Of a DNA stretch of 64,000 bases, positions 27,834-36,738 are shown one piece after another (position 1 is the first letter of the stretch; the number at the start of each line of letters is the position of its first letter). Made by a program: the position numbers and the translations under genes. The stretch is from Mesorhizobium koreense (GTDB lineage Bacteria; Pseudomonadota; Alphaproteobacteria; Rhizobiales; Rhizobiaceae): positions 4,971,463-5,035,462 of the forward strand of contig NZ_CP134228.1 of assembly GCF_031656215.1 (NCBI RefSeq), given 5' to 3'. Below the pieces are notes generated by a model. It was not told the DNA's origin, ran no database searches, and saw nothing but the letters and a program-made list of their open reading frames with translations.

Positions 27834-28157
27834 TCAGAACGGCAATTTCATCCCCGGCGGGATCGGCAACCCGGCCGTCATCTCGCGCGTCTTTTCCTGC
27901 AGCACAGCCTCGACCTTGGCCTTGGCGTCGTTGTGGGCGGCGAGGATCAAGTCCTCGAGGATCTCGACTTCGTCCTCCTTGAAGAGCGAAGGGTCGATCT
28001 TCAGCGCCTTCATCTCCATCTTGCCCGACAAGGTGACGGAGACCATGCCGCCGCCGGCCTGGCCGGTCGCTTCGATGGAGGCGACCTCCTGCTGCATGGC
28101 CTCGAACTTGGCCTGCATTTCCTTGGCCTTGCCCATCAGGCCCATCAGATCCTTCAT
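27834..28157 (-). CDS. Nucleoid-associated protein, YbaB/EbfC family
   Basis: A 107-residue DNA-binding dimer of the YbaB/EbfC type: [20 protein letters not shown] at the N terminus, a central strand region ([20 protein letters not shown]), and the C-terminal [14 protein letters not shown], which is a hallmark of the family. ATG 28157 is chosen because GGAG lies 6 bases upstream; ATG 28163 would sit too close to it. The gene is 15 bp downstream of dnaX and 83 bp upstream of recR, so it is probably co-transcribed with both. Confidence 0.94.
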   Translation of the reverse strand: MKDLMGLMGKAKEMQAKFEAMQQEVASIEATGQAGGGMVSVTLSGKMEMKALKIDPSLFKEDEVEILEDLILAAHNDAKAKVEAVLQEKTREMTAGLPIPPGMKLPF

Positions 28158-28172
28158 GGCCATCTCCGTTCT

Positions 28173-30095
28173 TCAATCCTCGTCATTTTCATCGGTTTCG
28201 TCTTGTTCGATGTCGTCCGGCACGGCATCAACCGGGAGATCGCCCGCATCGACCGTAGCCGCGGCGTCCGGCAGCCGCACGTCGACGATCTTCGCGCCCG
28301 GGAAACGGGCGAGGATCGCCGCGACATTGGGGTCGGCGCGCGCATCCATGAGGGCGCTTTCACGCCGCGATGCTTCCTGTTCGGCAAGCGTCGGCCCGCC
28401 CTCCTCGCGCGAGACGGTGACCAGCCAGTTGCGGCCGGTCCATCGGCGCAGGCGGGCGTTCAGATCGCCAGCAAGGGTCTTCGGCGCGTCGGCGGTCAGC
28501 GAAATGTCGAGCCGGCCAGGGTCGAGCCGCACCAGCCGCACGCAGCGCTTCACCAGCACCTTGAAGGCCATGTCGCGCTCGGCGTCGGCCAGAGAAGCGA
28601 TATCGGCGAGCGACTGGACGCGGACGGAAGGCGCCGCCTCCTGTTCGATAGCCTGTTGCGGGAGGGCCGATTGCGGCGCGACCGCCTGCGGTTCTGCTTC
28701 GGTCTGCCGTTCCACCAGCCGCATGGTCTGCCCGCCACCACCCGTCGGCATGCGCGAGGAAGCGATCGCGCTGGGGGCCATGTTCGGAGACATGCCTGCC
28801 GGCGAGCCCGATGGCCCCCCTTGGGGCGATGGAGACGCGGAAGGACGCGGTGCGCCGTTTCCGCCGGATGGCATCGCGCCGGCGCCGTCCAGCGCCTTCA
28901 GCGCCTCGTCCAGCGTCGGCAGCGTCGCGGCATGCGCGATGCGGATCAGCACCATCTCGGCAGCACTTGCCGGACGAGCGGCGCCCTCGGTCTCGCCAAT
29001 ACCTTTCAAGAGCATCTGCCAGGCGCGCGAAAGTACCCTCACCGGGAGCTTCTCGGCGAAGGCGGCACCGCGCGTCCGCTCGTCCTCGGTCAGCGAGGCA
29101 TCGCGGGCGGCTTCCGGTACGAAGCGCAGCCGGGTGACCAGATGCGTGAATTCGGCGAGGTCGGTCAATACGACGGCCGGATCGGCGCCGGCGTCATATT
29201 GCGCGCGGAACTCGTTCAACGCGCCCGCCACGTCGCCCTTCATCAGGAGTTCGAACAGATCGACCACGCGCGCCCGATCCGACAGGCCGAGCATGCCGCG
29301 AACTTCCTCGGCCGTGACGCCGCCCTCGCCATGCGCGATGGCCTGGTCGAGAATGGAGAGCGCGTCGCGAACCGAGCCCTCCGCCGCGCGCGCGACCATG
29401 GCGAGCGCCGAAGGATCGACGTTGACGCCCTCCAGCCCAGCGATCTTCTCCAGATGCGCGGTCAAAACGCCGGCATCGACGCGGCGCAGATCGAAGCGCT
29501 GGCAGCGCGACAGTACCGTGATCGGCACCTTGCGGATCTCGGTGGTGGCGAAGATGAATTTCACATGCGGCGGCGGCTCCTCCAGCGTCTTCAACAGCCC
29601 GTTGAAGGCCTGGGTGGAGAGCATGTGCACTTCGTCGATGATATAGACCTTGTAGCGCGCGGCGACCGGCGCGTAGCGCACCTGCTCGATGATCTCGCGA
29701 ATGTCGTCGATGCCGGTATGGGATGCCGCGTCCATCTCGATCACGTCGACATGGCGGCCTTCCATGATCGCCTGGCAATGCTCGCCGGGCTCGGGAAAGG
29801 CGATCGACGGCTCGTTCACGGTCGCGGTCTTGTAGTTCAAGGCGCGGGCCAGGATGCGGGCCGTGGTCGTCTTGCCGACGCCGCGCACCCCGGTCAGCAT
29901 CCATGCCTGCGCGATCCGCCCCGTCCTGAAGGCGTTGGTCAGCGTGCGCACCATCGGCTCCTGGCCGATCAGGTCGGAGAAATCGCGCGGACGATATTTG
30001 CGCGCCAGCACTCGGTAGGGGCCGGCCTTCGCCTCAGGCATACCTTCGGTGGCAGTCCCCTTGTCGTCGGACGCCGTCTGTCCGGCCTCGCTCAT
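28173..30095 (-). CDS. dnaX: DNA polymerase III subunit gamma/tau (clamp loader)
   Basis: A 640-residue AAA+ protein. After a 25-residue leader come YRVLARKYRPRDFSDLIGQE, Walker A GVRGVGKTTTARILA near residue 70, Walker B VYIIDEVHMLS near 155, sensor 1 FIFATTEIRKVP near 185 and domain III to about 400. A Pro/Gly-rich linker (about 410-500) leads to a C-terminal tau domain with SLADIASLADAERDMAFK, which would contact the polymerase. No A-rich slippery heptamer is visible, so a shorter gamma by frameshift is not predicted. The SRP RNA gene lies 134 bp upstream on the same strand. Confidence 0.96.
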   Translation of the reverse strand: MSEAGQTASDDKGTATEGMPEAKAGPYRVLARKYRPRDFSDLIGQEPMVRTLTNAFRTGRIAQAWMLTGVRGVGKTTTARILARALNYKTATVNEPSIAFPEPGEHCQAIMEGRHVDVIEMDAASHTGIDDIREIIEQVRYAPVAARYKVYIIDEVHMLSTQAFNGLLKTLEEPPPHVKFIFATTEIRKVPITVLSRCQRFDLRRVDAGVLTAHLEKIAGLEGVNVDPSALAMVARAAEGSVRDALSILDQAIAHGEGGVTAEEVRGMLGLSDRARVVDLFELLMKGDVAGALNEFRAQYDAGADPAVVLTDLAEFTHLVTRLRFVPEAARDASLTEDERTRGAAFAEKLPVRVLSRAWQMLLKGIGETEGAARPASAAEMVLIRIAHAATLPTLDEALKALDGAGAMPSGGNGAPRPSASPSPQGGPSGSPAGMSPNMAPSAIASSRMPTGGGGQTMRLVERQTEAEPQAVAPQSALPQQAIEQEAAPSVRVQSLADIASLADAERDMAFKVLVKRCVRLVRLDPGRLDISLTADAPKTLAGDLNARLRRWTGRNWLVTVSREEGGPTLAEQEASRRESALMDARADPNVAAILARFPGAKIVDVRLPDAAATVDAGDLPVDAVPDDIEQDETDENDED

Positions 30096-30229
30096 AAGCG
30101 CGCTTCGCTCCCGAATGGCTGAGTCGGCCCGGCGCCCGCCGGGACACCTTCACTGTCGCCCGTCGCGCGGGCCGGCGTCAATGCCGGACCCGGCTAAATT
30201 GGAAGCGGCCCGGCGAACCGAAAGAAGGT

Positions 30230-30326
30230 GGGAGGCTGGCACGATGACCCGTGCCGTGGCTCGTTAGGGCTGCTTCCTTCCGGACCTGACCCGGTTGGCG
30301 AGTGGCTCGTCCACCACCAACCTCCC
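30230..30326 (-). ncRNA. ffs: Signal recognition particle 4.5S-type RNA
   Basis: Read on the minus strand the 97-nt segment starts GGGAGG and ends CCTCCC, closing a long hairpin. At its apex is the SRP signature GGTCAGGTCCGGAAGGAAGC with the GGAA tetraloop and the symmetric loop bound by Ffh. The lower stem pairs (for example GGTTGGTGG side against CCAGCCTCC side) with bulges. Its position just upstream of dnaX is the usual bacterial arrangement. The RNA forms the SRP with Ffh for co-translational membrane targeting. Confidence 0.96.
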
Positions 30327-30332
30327 GCGGTT

Positions 30333-30361
30333 CATATCGGGGAAAGGGAACGGAAATGCAA
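30333..30361 (-). promoter_or_regulatory. Sigma-70-type promoter of ffs
   Basis: On the minus strand TTGCAT (30356-30361) and GATATG (30333-30338) are separated by exactly 17 bp. Six bases after the minus-10 comes the GGGAGG that begins the SRP RNA, the expected start of transcription. Confidence 0.7.
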
Positions 30362-30502
30362 GGGCGGAGTGGTTGAGGGTGAAGCATGTGCAATGACAGA
30401 TGCGGACAGCTCCTTTCGTCAAAGACGGCGCAAAATGCTCAATGAACTGCTTGCAGGCCGAACGCGCCCATTCTAGCCTCCACTCGAAGATGGGAAACGC
30501 CG

Positions 30503-30934
30503 ATGATGGGGGTCAAGACGGCCGGCTTCGAACTCGATCGAAGGCTCGAAGCCGATACGAGGCATGTGATGTGGCTGGGGTTGTGCGAACTCCGCCTCAT
30601 GGACGACCGTCGTTGGCCGTGGCTGGTGCTGGTGCCGCAGCGGCCAGGCGCGGCCGAGGTGCACGACATGACGCCGCTCGACCAGGCGCTGCTCGCCTTC
30701 GAGACCAACATGGTCGCCGAGACGCTGAAGAACGTGACAGGCTGCACAAAGATCAATACCGGGGCGCTCGGCAACATCGTACGCCAGCTTCATGTGCACG
30801 TCATTGCCCGCTTCGAAGGCGACGCCAACTGGCCGGGCCCGGTCTGGGGCCATGGCGAGCGTGAACCCTATCGGCGCGAGGACGCCCACCAATTCGCCGA
30901 CCGCATCGCCTCGGCGCTTTCCCCCCAACGATAG
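30503..30934 (+). CDS. HIT-family (histidine triad) protein
   Basis: A 143-residue HIT-domain protein. The triad region reads QLHVHVIARFEGDANWPGPV near residues 94-113: the first His of the H-x-H-x-H pattern is replaced by Gln, while the two following His, including the usual nucleophile, remain. This variant is common in an alphaproteobacterial subfamily with the WPGPVWG ending. HIT proteins hydrolyse or transfer nucleotides; the substrate here is unknown. It is followed 23 bp later by nudC, another nucleotide-processing enzyme. Confidence 0.85.
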   Translation: MMGVKTAGFELDRRLEADTRHVMWLGLCELRLMDDRRWPWLVLVPQRPGAAEVHDMTPLDQALLAFETNMVAETLKNVTGCTKINTGALGNIVRQLHVHVIARFEGDANWPGPVWGHGEREPYRREDAHQFADRIASALSPQR

Positions 30935-30956
30935 ACCATCGCGACTGGATCTGCCC

Positions 30957-31898
30957 ATGCCGTTCCGCCTCTTCGACGCGCCCTTGCGCGAACCCAGCCA
31001 GTTCGTCGGCTTTGCCGGCAACGACCTCGACCGGCAGTCGGAAAACCGCGACGAGGAAAGCCTGGTCAAAGCGCTTACGCATCCGGAGGCGCGGCTGATG
31101 CTGGTCAATGGCGGGCGTGCCTATCTCAAGCTGAAAGACGGCCTGTTCGACCCGCATTTCACGCCGGCGGAAAGCGTCGCGTTCAAGGCTCAGCTCGATC
31201 ATGCAGTTTTGCTCGGCTTCGACGCTACGGGGCCGAGGATCGTCGTACCCGCCGGCGTAGAGCCGGACGATCTGCCTCTTACAGTCAAGGCGATCGATTA
31301 TCGCTCGGTCTATGTGCAGGGCCTGATCGCACTTTCCGATCTCGGCGCGATGGCGCAGGGCGTCTCGCTGCTTGCCTGGCATTCCAGCCATCGCTTCTGC
31401 TCCAAATGCGGACATGAGAGCGAGATGAGCCATGGCGGTTACCGCCGTGTCTGCCCGAATTGCGGCACCGAGCATTTTCCACGCACCGATCCGGTAGCGA
31501 TCATGCTGACGGTGAGCGGCGAGAAATGCCTGCTCGGGCGCAGCCCGCGTTTCGCGCCCGGAATGTATTCCTGCCTCGCCGGCTTCATCGAGCCCGGCGA
31601 GACGATCGAGAACGCGGTGCGGCGCGAGACGCTGGAGGAGGCAGGGATCAGGCTCGGCCGGGTCGTCTACCAGGCGAGCCAGCCCTGGCCCTTTCCCCAT
31701 TCGCTGATGATCGGCTGCTACGGCGAGGCGCTGAGCGAGGATATCCACGCCGATCTCAACGAACTGGAGGATTGCCGCTGGTTCACGCGCGAGGAAGTCC
31801 GCGCCATCATCGCCGGAAATCACGAGGCCGATATCACCATTCCACCGCCCGGCGCCATCGCCAGCCATCTGATCCGCACCTGGGCGGAGGAAGACTGA
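30957..31898 (+). CDS. nudC: NAD(+) diphosphatase / NAD-decapping Nudix hydrolase
   Basis: A 313-residue protein. An N-terminal NudC-specific domain covers about 1-140. A zinc ribbon, FCSKCGHESEMSHGGYRRVC followed by PNCG, is near 150. The Nudix domain has GFIEPGETIENAVRRETLEE then AGI at about 206-228, and the NudC signature SQPWPFPHS at about 240. The enzyme splits NAD(H) to NMN and AMP and can remove NAD caps from RNA. The Shine-Dalgarno is weak. Likely co-transcribed with the HIT gene. Confidence 0.94.
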   Translation: MPFRLFDAPLREPSQFVGFAGNDLDRQSENRDEESLVKALTHPEARLMLVNGGRAYLKLKDGLFDPHFTPAESVAFKAQLDHAVLLGFDATGPRIVVPAGVEPDDLPLTVKAIDYRSVYVQGLIALSDLGAMAQGVSLLAWHSSHRFCSKCGHESEMSHGGYRRVCPNCGTEHFPRTDPVAIMLTVSGEKCLLGRSPRFAPGMYSCLAGFIEPGETIENAVRRETLEEAGIRLGRVVYQASQPWPFPHSLMIGCYGEALSEDIHADLNELEDCRWFTREEVRAIIAGNHEADITIPPPGAIASHLIRTWAEED

Positions 31899-31931
31899 GG
31901 GCAAGCCGCACGGCTTCAAGGGACCGCCGAG

Positions 31932-31969
31932 CTTCTTGCCACACAAAAATATTCTTGTGTGGCAAGAAG
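31932..31969. terminator. Perfect 15-bp hairpin between convergent nudC and pheA
   Basis: Arms CTTCTTGCCACACAA (31932-31946) and TTGTGTGGCAAGAAG (31955-31969) are exact reverse complements around an 8-nt AT-rich loop. It lies in the 179-bp space between convergent genes, where a bidirectional terminator is expected, but no clear T-run follows on either side. Other roles (protein-binding site, small repeat) are possible. Confidence 0.45.
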
Positions 31970-32077
31970 GGAATTTCAGTGGAGGTTTGAAAAGCCGTCA
32001 GGCCGAAGCGAAAACGGTGCTCGGCGAGTACCGGAGCGCAGACGAGCGCCGTTTGCAGCCCGGCGTCACGGCTCTTC

Positions 32078-32944
32078 TCAGTCGTCCTCGCTCTGGGTGG
32101 CGCGGAAGGGGTGCGCGGCGTAGACGCCAAGGATGCGCACTTCGCGCGAGAAGAAGCCGAGTTCCTCCAGCGCCAGCGCCACGTTCGGATCATCGGGATG
32201 ACCCTCGATGTCGGCGTAGAACTGGGTGGAGAAGAACTTGCCGCCAAGTTGGTAGCTTTCGAGCTTGGTCATGTTGACGCCGTTGGTGGCAAAGCCTCCC
32301 ATCGCCTTGTAGAGCGCGGCCGGGACGTTGCGCACGCGGTAGACGAAGGTCGTCATCATCCTCTCGGCCGGATCGGTGCGCACTGCCCAATGCTTCTCCT
32401 TCGACAGGACCACGAAGCGGGTGACGTTGTTGTCGGTGTCCTCGACGTTCTCGGCGACGATGTCGAGATGATAGAGCTCGGCGGCGAGGCTGGGCGCGAG
32501 CGCGGCGTTCGCCGGATTGCCCTCCTCGGAGACGAGGCGCGCGGCACCCGCCGTATCGCCCGCCACCACCGGCTTCCAGCGATGTTTGCGAATCACCTTG
32601 CGGCACTGGCCGAGCGCGTGGATATGGCTGTAGACGGCCTTGATCCCCTCGAATTTCGCCCCCGGCAGAACCATCAACTGGAAATGGATCGGCAGGAAAT
32701 ATTCGGCGACGATGTGCAGCCGCGACACCGGCAGGAGGTGGTGGATGTCGGCGACGCGGCCGGCGATCGTGTTCTCGATCGGGATCATGGCGAGATCCGC
32801 CTTGCCGCTCTCGACCGCGACGAAGGCGTCCTCGAAGGTCGGACAGGGCAGCGGCTCCATCGACGGGTACATGTCGCGGCAGGCCGTGTCGGAATTGGCG
32901 CCGGGCTCGCCCTGGAAGGCGATGAGGTTGGTCTTTTCAGGCAT
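32078..32944 (-). CDS. pheA: Prephenate dehydratase
   Basis: A 288-residue enzyme that converts prephenate to phenylpyruvate in phenylalanine synthesis. The catalytic domain covers about 1-190 and has IAFQGEPGANSDTACRDMYP, IPIENTIAGRVADIHHLL and the catalytic Thr-Arg-Phe in NNVTRFVVLSKE. The C-terminal ACT domain at about 200-280, with KLESYQLGGKFFSTQFYADI, gives feedback control by phenylalanine. No chorismate mutase domain is fused. It follows kdsB by 3 bp on the same strand, a conserved rhizobial pair. Confidence 0.95.
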   Translation of the reverse strand: MPEKTNLIAFQGEPGANSDTACRDMYPSMEPLPCPTFEDAFVAVESGKADLAMIPIENTIAGRVADIHHLLPVSRLHIVAEYFLPIHFQLMVLPGAKFEGIKAVYSHIHALGQCRKVIRKHRWKPVVAGDTAGAARLVSEEGNPANAALAPSLAAELYHLDIVAENVEDTDNNVTRFVVLSKEKHWAVRTDPAERMMTTFVYRVRNVPAALYKAMGGFATNGVNMTKLESYQLGGKFFSTQFYADIEGHPDDPNVALALEELGFFSREVRILGVYAAHPFRATQSEDD

Positions 32945-32947
32945 GGT

Positions 32948-33688
32948 TCAGGACCCTTGGGAGGAAGAAAGTATTTCGCGGGCGCGCTCGAGGTCGTCCG
33001 GCGTGTCGACGCCGAGCGGCACCGTCGCCACGACGCTGGCGTCTATGCGCATGCCGGCTTCCAGCGCGCGAAGCTGCTCCAGCCGCTCGCGCTTCTCCAG
33101 CGGCGAAGGCGGCAGCGACACGAAGCGCTCGAGTGCTGCGCGACGATAGGCGTAGAGCCCGATATGGTGGTAGAGCGGCCCCTCGCCCCAAGGGGCGGTG
33201 GCGCGGGTGAAATAAAGCGCCCTCAGCCTGCCGGAGGATACTGGCGAACCGACGATCTTGACGACGTTGGGATTGGTCTTCTCTTCCTCGCGCACGATCT
33301 CGACCCCGAGCGTGGCGATATCGACCTGCAAGTCGGCGAGCGGCGCGGCGGAGGCGATGATCGCCTCCGGCTCGATGGTCGGCAGATCGCCCTGGACGTT
33401 GATGATCGTCTCCACCTTGCCGGCGGGATCGAGCGCCGCCAACGCCTCGTGGATACGGTCGGAACCCGACTGGTGGTCGGCGCGCGTCATCACCGCCTCG
33501 AAGCCGTGCCGGGCGACCGCATCGACGACCGCCGCCGTATCGGTCGCCACGACGACGCGACCCATTCCGCTTTCGGCGGCGCGACGGGCGACATGGACGA
33601 TCATGGGCTCGCCGGCGATATCGGCCAGTGGCTTTCCGGGCAGCCTTGTCGACGCCATGCGGGCTGGAATGAGGATGAGAACAGACAT
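32948..33688 (-). CDS. kdsB: 3-deoxy-manno-octulosonate cytidylyltransferase (CMP-Kdo synthetase)
   Basis: A 246-residue nucleotidyltransferase that activates Kdo with CTP for lipopolysaccharide inner-core synthesis. Features: [20 protein letters not shown] at the N terminus (CTP loop), [15 protein letters not shown] near 83, [12 protein letters not shown] near 110 (metal-binding Asp) and [14 protein letters not shown] near 174. The start [10 protein letters not shown] at 33688 is the family start; the open frame before it is not conserved in type. It is divergent from the cytochrome c gene. Confidence 0.95.
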   Translation of the reverse strand: MSVLILIPARMASTRLPGKPLADIAGEPMIVHVARRAAESGMGRVVVATDTAAVVDAVARHGFEAVMTRADHQSGSDRIHEALAALDPAGKVETIINVQGDLPTIEPEAIIASAAPLADLQVDIATLGVEIVREEEKTNPNVVKIVGSPVSSGRLRALYFTRATAPWGEGPLYHHIGLYAYRRAALERFVSLPPSPLEKRERLEQLRALEAGMRIDASVVATVPLGVDTPDDLERAREILSSSQGS

Positions 33689-33895
33689 GAAAGCGACAAA
33701 ATTCCCCTGACACGGGTGCCGGCAAAGTGGCAAAACGTCTCACTCGAAAGCGCCCTTATAGGTGTTGCAACGGGGAAGCAAAAGACCTAGTTTTCCGCGC
33801 GATTTGGACGGCTCCGGAGGGGAATTCGGGAAGGCCGGCGAAGCGGACCGGCCTCTTTTCCGCACAGGCCGCGAAATATGGAGCCTTAGGGGCGT

Positions 33896-34681
33896 ATGGA
33901 CTCTTTTGAATACAACAAGATCATCGGCGCACTCCTCGGAACGGTCTTCGTCGTCTTCACGATCTCCCTCGTTTCGGATTCCCTGTTCTATTCGCCCAAT
34001 CCGGAAAAGCCCGGCTTCGCGATAGAAGCGCAGGAGGCGCCTGCCGCCGGAGGAACCGAGAAGAAGGAAAATCCCGCCAAGGCGCCGATCGCGCCGCTTC
34101 TCGCCAAGGCCGATGTCGACAAGGGCGCGTCGATCTTCAAGCGCTGCGAGGCCTGCCACGACGCCACCAAGGGCGGCCCCAACAAGGTCGGCCCGAATCT
34201 CTGGGGCGTGGTCGGACGGCCGATCGCCTCGCATCCGGGCTACAGCTACTCGGCCGGGATGAAGGATTTCTCGGACGGCAGCAAGAAGCACTGGGATTAC
34301 CAGCTCATCAGCGAATTCATCACCAAGCCGAAGGCCGAGGTGCCGGGTACGGCGATGGGCTTCGCCGGTTTGTCGAAGATCGACGAGCGCGCCGACGTCA
34401 TCGCCTATCTGCGTACACTGGCGGACACTCCCGAACCGCTCCCCTCGCCCGACGCCGCCAAGCCGGCTGCCGCCGGCGGCGAGGCTGCGAAGCCTGCGGA
34501 AGGAGCCAAGCCTGTCGAAGGAGCTAAGCCCGCGGACAACGCCGCCAAGCCGGCGGAAGGCGCCAAGCCTGCCGACAATGCTGCCAAGCCGGCAGATGCG
34601 GCAAAGCCAGCCGAGGGCGCAGCGAAGCCCGCGGACAATGCCGCGAAACCGGCGGAAGGTTCCTCGGCCCCCGCGCAATAG
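33896..34681 (+). CDS. Membrane-anchored cytochrome c with a repetitive Lys-Pro-Ala tail
   Basis: A 261-residue class I cytochrome c. An uncleaved N-terminal anchor spans about residues 8-28 (KIIGALLGTVFVVFTISLV). Heme is attached at CEACH (84-88), with NKVGPNLWGVVGRP after it, and the sixth ligand is probably Met154 in GTAMGF. This is the CycM-like layout that carries electrons to cytochrome oxidase at the periplasmic face. From about residue 186 to the end the chain is built of KPAEGA/KPADNA-type repeats, with no Cys or hydrophobic core. Its tail length is likely variable. A terminator follows. Confidence 0.9.
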   Translation: MDSFEYNKIIGALLGTVFVVFTISLVSDSLFYSPNPEKPGFAIEAQEAPAAGGTEKKENPAKAPIAPLLAKADVDKGASIFKRCEACHDATKGGPNKVGPNLWGVVGRPIASHPGYSYSAGMKDFSDGSKKHWDYQLISEFITKPKAEVPGTAMGFAGLSKIDERADVIAYLRTLADTPEPLPSPDAAKPAAAGGEAAKPAEGAKPVEGAKPADNAAKPAEGAKPADNAAKPADAAKPAEGAAKPADNAAKPAEGSSAPAQ

Positions 34682-34703
34682 GCTGATGAATTTTCGCGAC
34701 ATC

Positions 34704-34730
34704 AAAGCCGGGTTCCAACCCGGCTTTTTT
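34704..34730 (+). terminator. Rho-independent terminator after the cytochrome c gene
   Basis: Stem AAGCCGGGTT/AACCCGGCTT with a CC loop, followed by a run of T up to 34730. It lies 24 bp after the stop codon. Confidence 0.88.
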
Positions 34731-34854
34731 GTTCCGGCTTTCCTGAACGGTACGAGTTGACGACCGCCGTAGAATATCGGTTCATTCGGTCAGGCTTTGC
34801 CGTTTCCGCGTTTCGGCCCAACTTTGACCAAGCCAACCGGCCAAAGGATATGGA

Positions 34855-36738
34855 ATGAAGATCCCGCGCAGGACATTTCTCGGAGGCACGCTGGCGGCAT
34901 TCCTGCCGGCCGGTACGGTCGCAGCCGGGGCCGAGGGCGAAACAGAAGCGTGGCGCACGTCCTCGTCGCTTGTGAGACCGTCGAAATACGGCGATGCCTT
35001 CGCACACTATGATTACGTTAACCCGTCCGCGCCGAAGGGCGGTGAAACGCACTCCGTTTCCATCGGTACCTTCGACAGCTTCAACCCGTTCATCGTGCGC
35101 GGGACGCCCGGCGCAGGGCTGGGTTCCTTCGGCGGCGATCTCTACGACACGCTCATGAAACAGGCGACGGACGAGTCCGGCGTCAGTCATGCCCTCATAG
35201 CCGAGGCCTTCAAATTCCCGGAGGACTATTCGTCGGCCACCTACCGGCTGAACTCCAAGGCGCGCTGGCACGACGGCAAGCCGATCACGGCGGAAGACGT
35301 GGTCTGGTCGTTCAATTTCCTGAAAGCCAACAGCCCGCTCTACACCCGCTATTTCGCCAATGTCACGGAAGCGGTCGCGAATAGCGACGGCGAAGTCGAA
35401 TTCCGCTTCAACCAGAAGGGAAACCGCGAGCTTCCCCACATCATGGGCGATCTCGCCGTGCTACCGAAGCATTGGTGGGAAGGCACCGACGGCTCAGGCA
35501 AGAAGCGCGACGCCATGGCGCCGACGCTGGAGCCGCCGCTCGGCTCCGGGCCCTACAGGATCGGAAGCTTCCGCGCCGGCTCGGAGATCGTGTGGGAACG
35601 CGTCAAGGACTATTGGGCGGCCGATCTCGGCGTCAATGCCGGCCGCAACAATTTCGACCGCAAGAAATACATCTATTTCCGTGACGAGAACGCCGCCTGG
35701 GAAGCCTTCACCAAGGGCGGTTATGATGATTTCCGCGTCGAGAACCGCTCGCAGCGCTGGGCGATCGGCTACGATTTCCCGGCCTTCAAAGCCGGCGACG
35801 TCATAAAGCATGAATACGAGACGACTGCCGGTAAGCCCATGCAGTGCTTCGTCATGAACATGCGGCGCGCACAGTTCCAGGACCGGCGGGTGCGCGAGGC
35901 GCTGACCTGGGCCTTCGATTTCGAGGACATGAACCGGACGCTTTTCTACAACTCATACAAGCGGACGCAGTCCTACTTCCAAGGCACGGAACTCGCCTCG
36001 CGCGGCCTGCCGGAAGGCAAGGAGCTGGAAATCCTGAATGCGGTGAAGGACGAAGTACCTCCGGAGGTCTTCACCAAGGAATTCAAGCTGCCGGTCTACG
36101 ACACGCCGCAATCGGAACGGACGAATCTCCGCCAGGCTTTCGAACTCCTCAAGGAAGCCGGCTGGCAGGCCAAAGGGCGCACGCTGGTCAATGACAAGGG
36201 GGAGCGCTTTACGATCGTCTTCCTCGGCAACGACCCTTCCGACGAGCGCGTGGTCGGTCCGTTCATCGCCAATCTGCGCAAACTCGGCATCGACGCCAGC
36301 CTGCGTATTATCGATGTCAGCCAATACATCAACCGCGTGCGCAGTTTCGATTTCGACATGGTGACGACGGTGATGATGCAGTCCGAATCGCCCGGCAACG
36401 AGCAGCGCGATTTCTGGTCGTCGAAGGCGGCGGACGCACCGGGATCGCGCAATCTGATGGGCATCAAGAACCCGGCCATCGACAAGCTGGTCGACCGAGT
36501 GATCTTCACCAAGGACCGCGACGATCTCGTCGCCGCCACGCGAGCGCTCGACCGGGTGCTTTTATGGAACTTCTACGTCGTCCCGCAATGGTATGCGCCC
36601 GGGCTGCGCGTCGCCTATTGGAACAAGTTCGGCATTCCCGAGAAGCAGCCTGGCTATATCGGCGTCGATTTCGATTCCTGGTGGGTGGACGAGGCGAAGG
36701 CCGAGGCGCTTACCAGGAAATACAAGAGCAAGGACTGA
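34855..36738 (+). CDS. Peptide ABC transporter substrate-binding protein, family 5 (YejA-like), first copy
   Basis: A 627-residue exported protein. The Tat signal is MKIPRRTFLGGTLAAFLPAG, twin Arg at 5-6. The family 5 fold follows: KGGETHSVSIGTFDSFNPFI near 62, AEAFKFPEDYSSATYRL near 120, and long C-terminal YejA-type segments such as PGSRNLMGIKNPAIDKLVD near 530. YejA binds oligopeptides and microcin C-like compounds in the periplasm. A second YejA-like gene overlaps its stop (TGATG). The permeases yejB and yejE follow. Confidence 0.9.
   Translation: MKIPRRTFLGGTLAAFLPAGTVAAGAEGETEAWRTSSSLVRPSKYGDAFAHYDYVNPSAPKGGETHSVSIGTFDSFNPFIVRGTPGAGLGSFGGDLYDTLMKQATDESGVSHALIAEAFKFPEDYSSATYRLNSKARWHDGKPITAEDVVWSFNFLKANSPLYTRYFANVTEAVANSDGEVEFRFNQKGNRELPHIMGDLAVLPKHWWEGTDGSGKKRDAMAPTLEPPLGSGPYRIGSFRAGSEIVWERVKDYWAADLGVNAGRNNFDRKKYIYFRDENAAWEAFTKGGYDDFRVENRSQRWAIGYDFPAFKAGDVIKHEYETTAGKPMQCFVMNMRRAQFQDRRVREALTWAFDFEDMNRTLFYNSYKRTQSYFQGTELASRGLPEGKELEILNAVKDEVPPEVFTKEFKLPVYDTPQSERTNLRQAFELLKEAGWQAKGRTLVNDKGERFTIVFLGNDPSDERVVGPFIANLRKLGIDASLRIIDVSQYINRVRSFDFDMVTTVMMQSESPGNEQRDFWSSKAADAPGSRNLMGIKNPAIDKLVDRVIFTKDRDDLVAATRALDRVLLWNFYVVPQWYAPGLRVAYWNKFGIPEKQPGYIGVDFDSWWVDEAKAEALTRKYKSKD

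Noticed and set aside
28173..30095. Frameshift-derived gamma subunit from dnaX
   Set aside because: No A-rich slippery sequence is present in the gene.
27933..30122. A 729-residue rightward open frame over dnaX
   Set aside because: Longer than dnaX itself but composed of Arg/Asp/His-rich shadow sequence; dnaX on the other strand has all AAA+ motifs.
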